Part shown: positions 41,600-53,700 of the stretch, one piece after another | How positions within the stretch are numbered: position 1 is the stretch's first letter | Layout of the letters: each line of letters begins with the position of its first letter | Assembly: GCA_036936605.1 (NCBI GenBank) | Contig: JAUPFV010000004.1 | Coordinates: 136,037,473 to 136,101,472, forward strand | Source: Limnanthes douglasii subsp. nivea | Lineage: Eukaryota; Streptophyta; Magnoliopsida; Brassicales; Limnanthaceae | Length of the DNA: 64,000 nt | Direction of reading: 5' to 3' | Translations under genes and position numbers: made by a program | The notes under the pieces: model-generated | Seen by the model: only the letters and a program-made list of their open reading frames with translations | The model's database searches: none | What the model was told of the DNA's origin: nothing

Positions 41600-44500
41600 T
41601 GTTTGGAATAGTTTTGGACTCTGTGAGATGGTAAAGTAGCTTCTATGGGAGTGATTGCATCTATCCTATACACAAGACCAAAACGAGATTCTTGTGTAGC
41701 AGCCCGATGTGTAGTTCGGTAGGCCTACAAAACGTCTTATAAATAACTTGGCCACTTTTATACAGCTTCATTCAGATTCTTCTTCAATCCGGACAAGATT
41801 GTCTTATTTTCAACTTCAACTTTCCCATTTTCTTGAGGGTGTAAAAGAGAAGAAAAACAGTGTTGAATTCCTCTAGAGGTGCAGAATATTTCCATGTTTT
41901 TATTATCAAAATGTGGCCCATTATCTGTAGTAATCTTTCGAGGAACCCCAAATCTGCAACATATGTTAGATAAAATAAATTTAATGATTTCCTTAGAAGT
42001 GGTTCCATCTAAAGAAGCTTTCTCTATCCACTTAGAGAAATAGTCAATAACAACTATAATTGTTCTACATCCACCAGATACCATGGGAAGATGCCTAACT
42101 AGATCCAACCCCCATCTTTCGAAGGGTATCGGTTCAGATATGGATTTCATAGGAACTGTTTGCACATGAATTTCATTTCCATACCTTTGGCAAGGATCAA
42201 ACTTTTTTACCATCTCTTTTGCATCTGCCATTATGATTGGCCAGTAGCACCCTGCCAATAAAACTCTCATTGTTAGGGCTTTATAGCTACAGTGTGCAGA
42301 ACCTTATCCATCATGTAGTTCAGATAACAAAACTTGGGATTCTTCAAATCCTAAACAACGCAAGAGAGGTCTGCTCAAAGTTTATTGTAATGAACTTCCC
42401 TTAATATCAAGAAACCACGAGTTTTATACCTAATTTTCTTAGTTATGGCTTTATCCGGAGGCAAAATCCCATCAGAAATAAACTGAAGAATATCATACCT
42501 CCAATCATTTAGCTGAATGGCTACTATGCTCATACTTTCTTCATCTTCTTTACCTTTTTCTGGACCCGTCTGTATTGATGGACATTCTTGCATCAGAATC
42601 CAAGGGTATGATTCAGAATAAGCTATGGTTGTCAAAGAGTCTGCCACAGTAGTCTCCGATCTAGGGATGTGTTCATATTAGATACTCTTGAATCTTGCAA
42701 CAACTCCCCTTAACATTAACAAGTATTTAATCAATTGTTCTTTCTTTGCTTCTGACTTCCCTTGAGCATGGTGAATTAGTAATTGGGAATCACTCATTAA
42801 CCGGACTCTTATTGCCTCATATATGAGAGCCAACCTAAGACCAACTATTGCTGCGTCATATTCAGATTCATTGTTGGAAGCCTTGAAACCAAAACATATG
42901 GCCTAGTACATATTATCACCATAGGGATAAGTTAAACAAATTCCCTCCCCACAACCCATAGTGTTTGATCCACCATTAGTTGGAACTACCCATTCTTTCT
43001 TAGAATGGTTTTATAACATCTGTCTGGAGGATATATCAATATGAAATTCTACTAAGAAATCAGCCACTAACTGGGCTTTAATCGTCGTTTGGCCGCAAAA
43101 TCAATATCATAGTCACCCAGCTCCACTAACCACTTGGTAATTCTGCTTGACACATCAGCTTTCCGAAGAACACTTCTCAAGGGAAAAGATGTCTGAATGA
43201 CAATGAAATGAGCTTGGAAGTATGGTCTCATCTTTCTTGCTACAATTACCAAGGCCAATGCTAGTTTTTCCAACTTCAAATATATATTTTTAGCATCCAA
43301 CAGACTTTTGCTAATGTAATACACTAGACGGGGGTAATTGTCCACCTCTCTTACTAGCACAATACTTATTGCAAACCGCCAAGGTGGTAGCCGGGTTGGT
43401 TGAGTAAGACATGCTTGTGACTAAAGGTCATGAGTTAGAGTCCCTCTACATACGCTTTCTAATTTGAGCCTGTCACCTTGTGTGGTTTACCTTCTATCGT
43501 CGGTTTGCAGGCTATTGCGTCAGACTTAGGGTTTACCATGTACGCACTCATTGCACTCTGAGTAGCGTCTGCGGGTTCCTTTTGAAAAAAAACAACATAT
43601 ATTGCATTCTCTGATACAACTAGATATACGTAGAGCTTCCCCCCGAGTAGGTTAGAAGAGAGTCTTAGGTGAAGACAAATGCTTCTTGATTTCAATAAAA
43701 GCCTTAGCACACTGTGGAGACCAATTAAAGTTTTTGGCATTTCTCAACACTTGGAAGAATGAAGTGCACTTGTCTGATGATCTTGAAATAAACCTGTTCA
43801 AACCTGCCAATCGTCCGATCAGCCTTTGAACTTCTTTGATGTTCTGAGGAGGGTCCATAGCTAGTAAAACATTAAGTTGATCCGGATCAGGCTGAATTTC
43901 CTTTATCACTTATTATGTAGCCCAAGAACTTTCCAGATGGGACCCCAAATACACACTTTTCAGGGTTCAGCTTCAAATTCACAACCTCTAAGTTAGAAAA
44001 TATTTTTTGAAGGTCAGATATATGTGCATCTTCCTCCAAGCTTTTAACCATCATATTACCTATATAAACTTCAATGTCTTGTGCCAATCTGATTAGCAAA
44101 GTTTTTATTCACTAATCTTTGGTAAGTGGCCCCATCATTTTTCAATCCAAACGGCATCACCTTATAACAATGAAGAACTCTGTCTGTAATGAAAGTAGTG
44201 TGGTCCTGATCCTTCAGACCTACTTGTATCTGGTTATACCCTGAAAACGCATCCATTAATGATAATAACTTATTTCCAGAAGTTGAATCCACCGACTGAT
44301 ATATCCGAGGAACGAAATAAAGATCTTTGGGGCATGTCATATTAAGATCAGTAAAATCAATGCACATGCGTCATTTGCCATTCTTTTTCTTGACCAGAAC
44401 AGGGTTGGCAGTCTACAAAGGATATTGAGATTATTTAATGTGACCCATCTTGGTCAAACTATCAACTTCCTGAACAATCACAACTGTTTTTTTCCTTAGA

Positions 44501-47150
44501 GAAAGACCTTCTCCTTTGTAAAACTGGCGCAATATCAGTTCGTATGGAAAACTTATGAGAAATAATGTCACCTAGCACTCGAGTAACATCACTATTTCAC
44601 CACGCGAAGCCATGTTGATTATTCATCAAAAAGGACAACAACCAGTGTTTCAAACATGGTGCCAACTTAGTAATAATTTTAACATTTTCCCCTCAGTGAG
44701 GGAGTGGGTTTTAACCTCCTCAATAGATATTATGACACTGTGAGCCGCCATGGGATCATCAATTTTATTCTAATCAGTTGAAGGCTCCAATAGCTGCTAA
44801 TCTATGTTAACCTTGACTGCCTCTAAAGACCTAGATGCAAGGGTTGTTGCATAATATTTCCTCGCTACCTTATGGCTGCTCTGGACATCATATTTCAAAC
44901 ATTGGTGGACCATAGAGGCCACAACATGCATTCTGGAGAGCCAAGACCTCCCAAATATTGCATTGTAAGATGTTGTGAAATCCACCACAACAAACAGTAC
45001 TCTTACCATTTTCTTAAAGGGTATTTTTCCCAGCAACACCTCTTCTTTGAATTCCCCAATTACATCTGCAGAACTTCCTATAAAGCCTACGATGGTTATG
45101 TTCGAAAGTTGTATAACTGAAGGGTTTCTTATCTGCTTGTAGGAGCTTAAAAACATATGTCTGTCGAACTGACTGTGTCCATCAAAATCCGGTGTATATC
45201 GTTTCCTCCTATTGATGCCCCTATTACCACACCATCTTCGTGAGGCCCTGCAATGTCTTTCAGGTCATCATCATCGAAAACTATAAAGGCATATGGGGTT
45301 TAATACAGATGGGTGGACATCTATCCATCCAACTAGGTGGCCAAACTATGCACATGCCTCTTCCTTGATGAACTAGAAGGTGTAGTCATAGTATCCCTTC
45401 TGAAAATGGTCAATGATTTAAAAAAGTTAATCAGGCGGAAGACAATTTTGGTCTTGTCTGTTATTACCCCTACCCGATTTCGACTCAGATCTGGATCAAG
45501 ATACTCAGAGTCTATATCAAACCTTTCAGTAATTACCATTGCACCTTTTTGTGCGGATGTTCCAGGATTGGTCGAAGGACCAGTTTAGGGAGTATTGGCT
45601 TGTACATTATCCGATCTGCTCCCCTCTTGTTTTTTGGCATAGGCTCCCAACTTACCCCTTTCAATGAGGTTCTGGACCTCCCGCTTCAATGCTATACAAT
45701 CATAGGTATCATGGCCTATGTCATTGTGGTATTGGCAGAAACGGGTGCTCCGGTTTTCTATGGGGGACTGTAATGTTGTTGGCTTTCTAAAGTGCACTTT
45801 GTTTTTAGTTTTTCATAGATTGTAGCCACACTTTCTACCAATTCAGAAAACCACTCAGGGTGAACACAGGGTCCTCTCTTGTTTCTGACCTGTTGGCTCT
45901 GAGTCTGGTTGGACTGATTTTGCCTTGATCGTTTAGATCCATGTCCAGTCTCTTTTGTCCTGTAACCGGACTGATTAGCAGCTGACGAGTCGTTGTTGTA
46001 GTAGTGGACCTAAACTGGCAGCTTACTCTAGTTTTCTTAGTCTCCTCAACATTGATTTGTTTCCCCACCTAGTTCAACAAACCATCCCAGGTCATAGCCT
46101 TCTTCTAAGTCACTGAATCGGCTAAATTACTAGGATTCAAACCTTGTCTGAGGGAAGAAATTGCAACTTGTTCAAAGCAATGTGCTAGCCCATTTTTTTT
46201 ATTCACAAACCGGTTGATATACTCCTTTAGAGACTCATTTGGCTCTTGAGCACAATAGATAATGGTGTCCCCATTACCCTTAAGCTCCTTGCTTCCAACG
46301 AATTACCTCTAGAGGGCAACCCAAAATGTATCAAAAAAATTTATGCATCCCTGATGGAGACTATTGTACTATTTGAGGGTGTTTCCTGTGAAATTTTGAG
46401 AGAAGGCCCTACACAATATTTTGTCTTTGTCGTCAAAATTCATCATGAATTTCTTAAACTACTCCAGATGGTAGTATGGATCTCGGCTCCCATCATATTT
46501 CTCCATCTTGGAGCTGTCAAACCTCTTAGGAAGATGTCCGGAGAGTATTTTCACAGACAAAGGCGATTGCCTCCAATTCGTGTTACGGCTAAAAACAATA
46601 TATTCATTTGGAGTAGCAAAAATACTTGGTTCGGACTGAAAAGCAAATGGATCAATCATCAACTGGTCAATATGCTGGTTGGCTGAACCCTTTTCTTACC
46701 ATGGTGCTTCTTAAGCCTGCCATACCTATCCTTTTTTCTTGAATATTTTTTAGTCAGCCTCATTTTCTTTTTTGATCGCCCTTCATCACTACTTGAAGAC
46801 ACTGATTCTTCAAGCTCCGCCTTATTATATGAGCTGCTAGAAGACTCAGATGTAGAACTCTTCACATGTTTAGATCAGTGTGTCTTCTTGGAACTGAGAT
46901 GGGTCTTTAGAGACTTCTCGTTCTCTCCAGGATTGTCAGTATGGTGAGGTACCGACGCACTAAATTTTTCTTTAACCCTTTTATCTGCTTGTTTTATTGC
47001 TCCCAGCGCCTCTATCTCAGCTCTCAACTGATCGCGCTCCTCGATAGTATATGCATTGTTTTATTTTACAACTTCCACCTCAGGAGGTGGAATATTCTGC
47101 TCATTCAAATCCATCCGAACTACTTTGCTTGCTGGTTTTGAATTGTGAAA
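41600..47150 (-). pseudogene. gypsy F gag-pol remnants
   Basis: Minus-strand pieces in order: gag with a Ser-rich stretch and DPFAFQSEPSIFATPNEY (46459-46865), zinc finger FCQYHNDIGHDTYDC (45585-45797), protease-like ILGRSWLSRMHVV-type segment (44797-45156; DTG region weak), RT (43652-44367, with the active site as VYIGNMMVKS instead of YIDD), RNase H (43067-43360), weak second RNase H (42.65-43.0 kb) and integrase (41640-42270, with VIDYFSKW, TTDNGPHFD and NGKVEVENK). Stops and frameshifts are frequent and the RT catalytic Asp pair is damaged. It parallels G1 throughout and helps infer ancestral codons there. Confidence 0.82.
43374..43597 (+). mobile_element. tRNA-derived SINE inserted in gypsy F
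   Basis: A 220-bp insert interrupts gypsy F within the RNase H region, where G1 is continuous. The head has RNA polymerase III promoter-like boxes: TAGCCGGGTTGG (A box) near 43388 and GGTCATGAGTTAGAGTCC (B box, one change from GTTCGAGTCC) near 43424. It ends in TTTTGAAAAAAAA. TATTGCA occurs at both borders (43367-43373 and 43600-43606). It is not a tRNA gene: no cloverleaf 3' half is present. Confidence 0.8.
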
Positions 47151-47190
47151 TTCAGGCACTGTCGTGCTCCCATTGTGGTCGCCAATTTGG

Positions 47191-47535
47191 TGTGGTTATT
47201 TTCTGTCTGAGGGTAATTTAGTAAAGTGTTTTGGGAATTTAATGTTCAAGGTAGAGTGTAGTGAGATAATAAAGCTGTGTGTTTGTATTAAATTCTGATC
47301 ACCCTCATTAATGAAAGTGGTTGAGGTATTTATACTTAATTAATGACCCATGGGCCTGTCAGGTCGGATTGTAGAGTCGGGTCAAGTTTAAGGACTCATT
47401 AGCTCAAGATGTGAGATGACCAACACCTAGCTTAGTCATATTCCACTATATTAGTCGTGTTCGGTTTCACATGGTAGTGGTTTGGCCTGGACTTCCCTTT
47501 GGATAAAAGCAAGATACAATGGCTAAAAAACCTCA
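47191..47535 (-). repeat. 5' LTR of gypsy F
   Basis: Starts TGTGGTTATTTTCTG after GCCAATTTGG, the same junction as in G1 at 24170, and ends GGCTAAAAAACCTCA. Confidence 0.75.
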
Positions 47536-49020
47536 TTGGTATCAACTGTTGTAGATGTCTCATTAGCTGGAATATCAATGTCAAATGATGTATCACTATC
47601 ATTTTTAAAATGATCAATAGCTTGAAGTTCTGTATTTGTTACATCATGTGATTTTGTCAAAATCGAATAAAATGGGATATGCTCAAGAAATATGACATGA
47701 CGAGATACATATAGCTTATGGTTGGTGGGATCATAATAATGCTAACACCATAACCTAGAAAAACATATATAGCTATTTTAGGACCCAAGTTGTTGCGTTC
47801 AACATGAGGGTGAATGACAAAACACGTAGATCGAAACACTCGTAAGGAAGAATAATATGGAAGTTGTCCGTATAAATTCTAAAATAGAGATATTCCTGCA
47901 TTATGAGAAGTGTGAATTCAATTAATCACATAAACAAGAGTCAAAATTTCTTATCCTCCAAAAATAGTTGGAACTTCAGCCAATAAAATAAAAGAACGAA
48001 CAGTCTCAACAATCTGACAATGTTTTATTTCTGCAACACCATTTTGTCGAGGGGTGTTTGTACAAGATTATTGATGTATAATACAGTCAACTGAAATTAA
48101 ATGTTTGAAATAATTAGAGGTATATTCACCCTATAAGTCACACGTGAAGCATTTTATCACAACAGAATGTTGGGTCATAACCAGTGCTCTAAATTCTCTA
48201 TAAATCCAAGGAAATCAGACATTTGTTTCATAAGATCAATCCATGTGTATCAAGTATAATCATCAATAAATGATACATAATATGAAAAACCACCCTTTAT
48301 GGAGATATGAGATGACCATAGACATCAGAATAAATAATATCAAACAGAGCAATAGAAGAAGTGACACTTTCATTAAACGGTTAATGCTGAAAAGTTTGAC
48401 AATTTACAACCACTAAAATCCGAGATATTACAAGTGTTTAGTTGACATAAAGCACCCGTAGAGACTAAAATTTGCAAACACAATGCAGATACATGTCCCA
48501 AACGAGAATGCCAAAGCTAAAACTTAGACGATGGAGGATTCAAACGAAACAAAGACAAATCAACACTAGAGGCAACAATATCAGTCAAGTATGATTTTTT
48601 CACTATTAACACCATATACATCAACATCTGTTACTTCGAGTTTTTATAAAACATAGAGTCTCTTTATTTTACGACTTGTCCCAATCACTCTATATATCTG
48701 TTGATTTTGTATAGCACAAACAGAATCAGAAAACAAAACCCAATAACCAGATTTACACATTTGAATAACCAAAACAAGATAGTAATATATAAGGGGTACA
48801 AATAGAGCCACTACTCTTTACTGATATTTTTATAGCACTAGAAGACAAAATAAATATGGGTGAAATATGGGATAACAAAATAAAGTTCGACATTTAAGGT
48901 GACATATGATGAGATGCACTTGAATCCAAAATCCATAATGATAAATCAGTACCTTAAGTGGAAGACGAGGACATACCTGAATGATATGCTGATGTAGACA
49001 TAACAAAGTTTTTATTATTC
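47536..49020 (-). pseudogene. copia E protease, integrase and pol linker, degraded
   Basis: Reading the minus strand from 49020: a WILDSSASHHMS segment near 48930 is the copia protease site, with DSGA changed to DSSA. It is followed by fragmentary integrase through about 47.9 kb. The integrase C-terminal region at 47657-47839 shows CFVIHPHVERNNLGPKIAIY and VFLGYG. The linker (PANETSTTVDT) is then cut by gypsy F and continues at 41248. Many stops. Confidence 0.72.
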
Positions 49021-49029
49021 AGTTTGTTA

Positions 49030-50056
49030 CTAGTAGACTGTAGAAAATCATATTTTCTATCATATCTAAAATAAGATCAACAATCTCTAATCGAACAAAA
49101 TCAAAGAATCAAGAAATACCAAATCCAAATTGGAAAAATCAAATCAAAACCTTAATCAAACCCCAAATCCAAAATCAAACCAAGTTCAAATTCAAAATTA
49201 TAATGGTCCGGTAAAACTAAATCCAATACTCAATCAAATCCAAATATTAATTTATGTTTAAAATCAAACCTCTTTTACGAACATAAAGCACTGCATTGGT
49301 CCAACAATGATTTATTCTAAATCGTAGCACCATATCACAATCCAACCGAGTAAATTTAAGGGTTGGATCTCTCGAACAGTCTCTCCAAAATTCAGAAAAA
49401 ATGAACACCGTTTGCCTTTCGATCAGACTGTTTGATTGTGAATGCACACAACATATCAGAAAACCAAAAACTGTATCTATTCTGTGGAAAGCATATATAA
49501 TATTTCCACACAAATCCAACTGAAAAACAAGACAACAGATTTGAAGCCAACCAAAAACAGATCCAAAAGAAGAACAGTTACAACCACGTATCACGTAGAG
49601 GGTCAAAACAAAAAGAACAACCAGCAACTAAAGCACAACAAAATAAACAACCAACATGAAGAACAACCAGTGACTGAAGCACAATAAGAAGAACAAGAAA
49701 GCATTTGAAGCACAACATGAAAAGAATAACAACCATTAGTTGAAGCACAAGAAAAAACGATCCAAATCGGGAATTGAAATCGAATACCTAGCAGAAAGAA
49801 GATACAAACAACGATTCGAACTTCCAAGACGAAATCGAATACCAATACCAATACGAAATCGAAGAATCCAAACAGTGAATCAAAATCGAATACCTAGCAG
49901 AAATAAAATCCAACTAACGAATCAAAATACCAAGACAAAACCGAATACCAATTACAATATGAAATCGAATATCAATATGTAATCCATACATCGAATCAAA
50001 ATCGAATACCTGACAGAAACAGGGGGTCGTTACGCTTCCCCGATCAGATTCTTCAG
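49030..50056 (-). other. copia E 5' internal region without recognisable gag
   Basis: An A-rich + strand sequence fills the place where gag should be. AATCGAATACCTAGCAGAAA recurs at about 49780 and 49889, and a close variant at about 50003; CAAAATCC/AAATC motifs are frequent. No gag motif or zinc knuckle is visible on the minus strand. Gag has either decayed beyond recognition or been replaced by repeat-rich filler. Confidence 0.5.
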
Positions 50057-50068
50057 ACTCTGATACCA
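50057..50068 (-). promoter_or_regulatory. copia primer-binding site
   Basis: The minus strand reads TGGTATCAGAGT directly after the LTR end (TTAACA), matching the initiator methionine tRNA 3' end used by most copia elements. Confidence 0.85.
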
Positions 50069-50208
50069 TGTTAATAAAATAACAAAACAAAGAGGAAAAT
50101 GGCTAGGGTTTTATATTATTTAGAAAATGTATCTATTACATAATGTGTATGCTCTTATTTATAGATAAAAGATATGAGCTAAGAGACTTAAGCCTTATAT
50201 CTTTAACA
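50069..50208 (-). repeat. 5' LTR of copia E
   Basis: TGTTAATAAAATAAC...TATCTTTAACA, partner of 39443-39586. Confidence 0.92.
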
Positions 50209-50213
50209 TATTT
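50209..50213. repeat. target-site duplication of copia E, right
   Basis: TATTT, identical to 39438-39442. Confidence 0.85.
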
Positions 50214-50429
50214 ATACTAAACCAACTTGAATTTGAATTTTCCTTGTCTTGCAGTGCGTATTAATGTTGTTTCTCATACAGACGTACTCATGTATTTACA
50301 TTTGCGCCAAACATTGTAAATAATGGTATTCTTTTTATCGGGTTTAGATCTAGATCATGGTGTTCTTCTTTGGGTTCAGATTTGAAGGATACCATCGTGC
50401 TCGCTTAAAAAGGCCTTACTGGATCATCA

Positions 50430-50713
50430 AAGCTCATGTTATTATTCCTGCTATTTTAGTCCGGATAATATTATTCTTGTTATTTTTATTCCGGATAGTA
50501 TTATTTCTGTTCTTTTATTCCCGATCTTATTATTCGTGTTAGTATTATCCATGACAACATTTTTCTTGTAATTATTATTATTATTATTAATCATGTTATT
50601 GTTATAATGTTATTATTTTATTATTATTATTATTATTGATGATATTATTCCTCATATTATTCTTCATAATATTATTCATGTTATTATTATTATTCATATT
50701 AATGCTATTATTA
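50430..50713. repeat. ATT-rich microsatellite region
   Basis: Imperfect ATT/TTA repeats with interspersed ATTCCGGAT- and ATTCATG-like units. It continues after the LINE at 55300-55400, so the LINE landed in it. Confidence 0.8.
50696..50713. repeat. LINE 1 target-site duplication, left
   Basis: ATATTAATGCTATTATTA, identical to 55300-55317. Confidence 0.9.
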
Positions 50714-53700
50714 ACATTATTCTCCAAAGATTAGAGCCAACCTTAGCCTTCCCCAATCACCCAGACACATTAGCAACTTAAAGAATACATAATTAAGACT
50801 CCGTTAAGAAAATCATCAAGAGCTAAAATACTGATTAAAACAATGAGCCATAAAGGATCGATGAGATACTCAAAAAATTCTTTAAAATGACCATAGCTAT
50901 ACTAAACTGGAATGCTAGAGGAATAGGGAATCAAAGAACAAAAAGAAGAATTAAAAACATTGTCAAAAAACTCTCAACTGATATCATAACTCTACATGAG
51001 CCTATGATATCAGCTGATAACCTAGCAACAATATGTAAAAATCTTGGTTTTGAGTCTTATTTTGCAAACTTTAACAATAAAATTTGGATTATCTGAAAAT
51101 TTTGTTTTAATATTCAAATATCAGACAATTCTGGAAAACTCATTAATACTATGGTAAGTCATACTTCTACTAATATAATAGTTATGCTTATCATAGTTTA
51201 TGCAAAATGTACCCGATCCCATGAAGTGCCTTTATGGGATCAATTAAGAACCATTTCTACCTCAGCCTTACCTTGGCTTGTTGTTGGAGATTTTTATACA
51301 ATATCCAATGCAAGTGAACAACTGTCTTGTTCCATACTTTGCACTAAAAGTATGGATGATTTTAATAACATGACCTTAGACTGTAGGTTAGAAGACCCAG
51401 GCTACACAGGCTCAAACTACACTTGGACCAACAAACATAATTGAAAACGGTTAGATAGGGCCTTACACAATGACCAATGGAGAGATACCTTTAATATTAC
51501 AAGGGTGAAACATCTGGCCAGAACTGGTTTAGACCATTCACCCTTGATAATATCAATTAAACTAAATCCAACACAACTAAAACTATCATATAGATTTCAA
51601 AATATCTGGCTACAACATGAAGATTTCTTCAACACTGTAGAAAACAACTGGTCTGAACATCTTGTAGACTCTTCTCATATACATACCTTTTGGTCCAAAC
51701 TAAAAAGATTTAAAAAAGATTTAAAAAGTTAGAATAAAAATGTTTATGGTAATTTTTTTGACTGTATAAACAAAATTGAAAAACAAGTTAAGATAGTTGA
51801 AACAAAATTAGAAGAAAATAATAGCCCAGAGAATCAATCTAATCTATTTAAACTTAATGCTTTACATATATCATTACTTACAAAAGAAGAAACATTCTAC
51901 AACAAAAACGTTATGTAAAGATGGTGATAATAACACTTCAATCTTCCATAACTATGTTAAAAGAAGAACAACTAGCAACATAATAAATGGTATTCAAATC
52001 AATGATAATTAGATTAAAGATGATAATCTAACTCGTTTATCTGTTGTAGATCATTATCTACCCTATTAAATAAAACTTCTACCCATAAAAATCTATCATT
52101 AGTTAAAGATATCATTCATTATATCATATCTGATCAAGACAATAAAAACATACTAGAGATATCATCAATGGAATAAATACATACTGGTATTAAAAACCTA
52201 AACATTAACAGTGCCTCTGGAGTTGATGGATTTAACTCTAGGTTTTACCTATCTTGTTGGTTCATAATAAAAGATGATTTACTTAAAGCCATTTCATATT
52301 ACTTTACAAACTCACACTACCCCAAAGGTATTTTTGCAACTCTTATATGTTTGATACCTAAGGTTAAATCACCTAAAACCTGGCAGGAATTTAGACCAAT
52401 AAGCTTATGTTTAGTTTTCAATATAATTCTATCTAAAATACTGAATAACAGATTAGCTAAACTACTACCTTTAATCATTTCAAAAGAATAATGTGCCTAT
52501 GTTGAAAAAAGTATATATACAAGAAAATATCTTAATTACTCAAGAAATAACTAAAGACCTAAATAAGAAAACAAAAGGTGATAACCTAATAGTCAACTTA
52601 GATATGTCAAAATCATTTAACGAAATAAATTTTAGATTCATATGTGAAATATTGTCATCATTTGGCTTTAATCAACAAGTAATTAGGCTAATTAAGAAAA
52701 ACATTGAAAACATTACATATTCAGTAATAATTAACGGAACATCCTATGATTTCTTCAATTCTTGTAATGGCTTAAGACAGGGGGGACCCTCTGTCCCCAA
52801 GATTTTTTTATCATAGCAGAAGAATTCTTAATAAAAGGTATAAATAATCTACTCGGCAGCACAAATCAATGTCTTATAGTATGAAAAGTTCCTTAAGTAT
52901 AAACTGTTTATCATATGCAGATGATATTATACTATTCCTAAATGGTTCTTTAACAAACATAAAAAAAACTTTCAAAATTTCTAGATACATATCAAATACT
53001 TTCAGGCCAACAAATAAATAAACAAAAAACTAATTTTATAAATCCTGCAGCAATGAATAGAACTATGATTAACTCTCTGGAAAAATACTTAGGATTTAAA
53101 TAAGCTATCTTACCTTTTAGATACTTAGGCATCCCAATCATACTAATATCTGTCCTTCACTCTTTGAGGTCCTAATAGAAAGAATAAGAAATAAAATTAA
53201 TGAACGGAACTCAAAAAACATTTCATATAGGGGTAGAATAACTTTAATCAATTCAGTTCCCTTATCTTACCCATCATATTATATGCAATCTGGTCAACTA
53301 CCATTGAAGATAATAACAAGAATAAATAAACTTTTAAACAAATTTATGTGGGATTACAGTGATAATAGCAAAAAAAGATACTATGGACTAGTTGGAATGC
53401 ACAATGTAAACCATATAGTGAAAATGACCTAAACATAAGAGACTTAAAAGACATTCAGAAGGCTTACTCTTTCAAACTTTGGCTACTTTTCATAAGTAAT
53501 AAAACACTACGGGCTAACCTAATGCACTCTAAATACTGCCTAAACATACATCCCTTACAATCTTCTTTAAGAATCACAGATTCTAAAAATTGGAAAAGAA
53601 TATTTATAATTAAAGAAGAAGCTGAAATATAATCTAGAAACTAGGCGTGGGAAACTTAGACTTTTGGTTAGATAGATGGCATCATACTGAACCTCTTATC

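Larger units (their letters stand above)
41249..47535 (-). mobile_element. Ty3/gypsy element F, nested in copia E, degraded
   Basis: LTRs at about 41249-41585 and 47191-47535 share most of their sequence (for example GAGGGTAATTTAGTAAAGT and TAGAGTGTAGTGAGATAAT). The internal region is a diverged relative of G1 with the same domain order. It lies in the copia pol linker: the coding segments on both sides continue one another. I could not establish a clean 5-bp duplication. Unlike G1, it has no antisense ORF; integrase sequence runs straight into the 3' LTR. Confidence 0.85.
39443..50208 (-). mobile_element. Ty1/copia element E with very short LTRs
   Basis: LTRs of 144 bp (39443-39586) and 140 bp (50069-50208), both TG...CA, are flanked by identical TATTT at 39438-39442 and 50209-50213. 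The primer site next to the right LTR (TGGTATCAGAGT on the minus strand) matches the initiator Met tRNA type. Protease, integrase, RT and RNase H remnants lie on the minus strand, split by a nested gypsy element. The two LTRs differ at over a dozen positions, so the insertion is old. Confidence 0.93.

Noticed and set aside
43374..43597. tRNA gene
   Set aside because: Pol III boxes are present but no cloverleaf can be drawn and the sequence ends in an A tail with flanking duplications, so it is a SINE.
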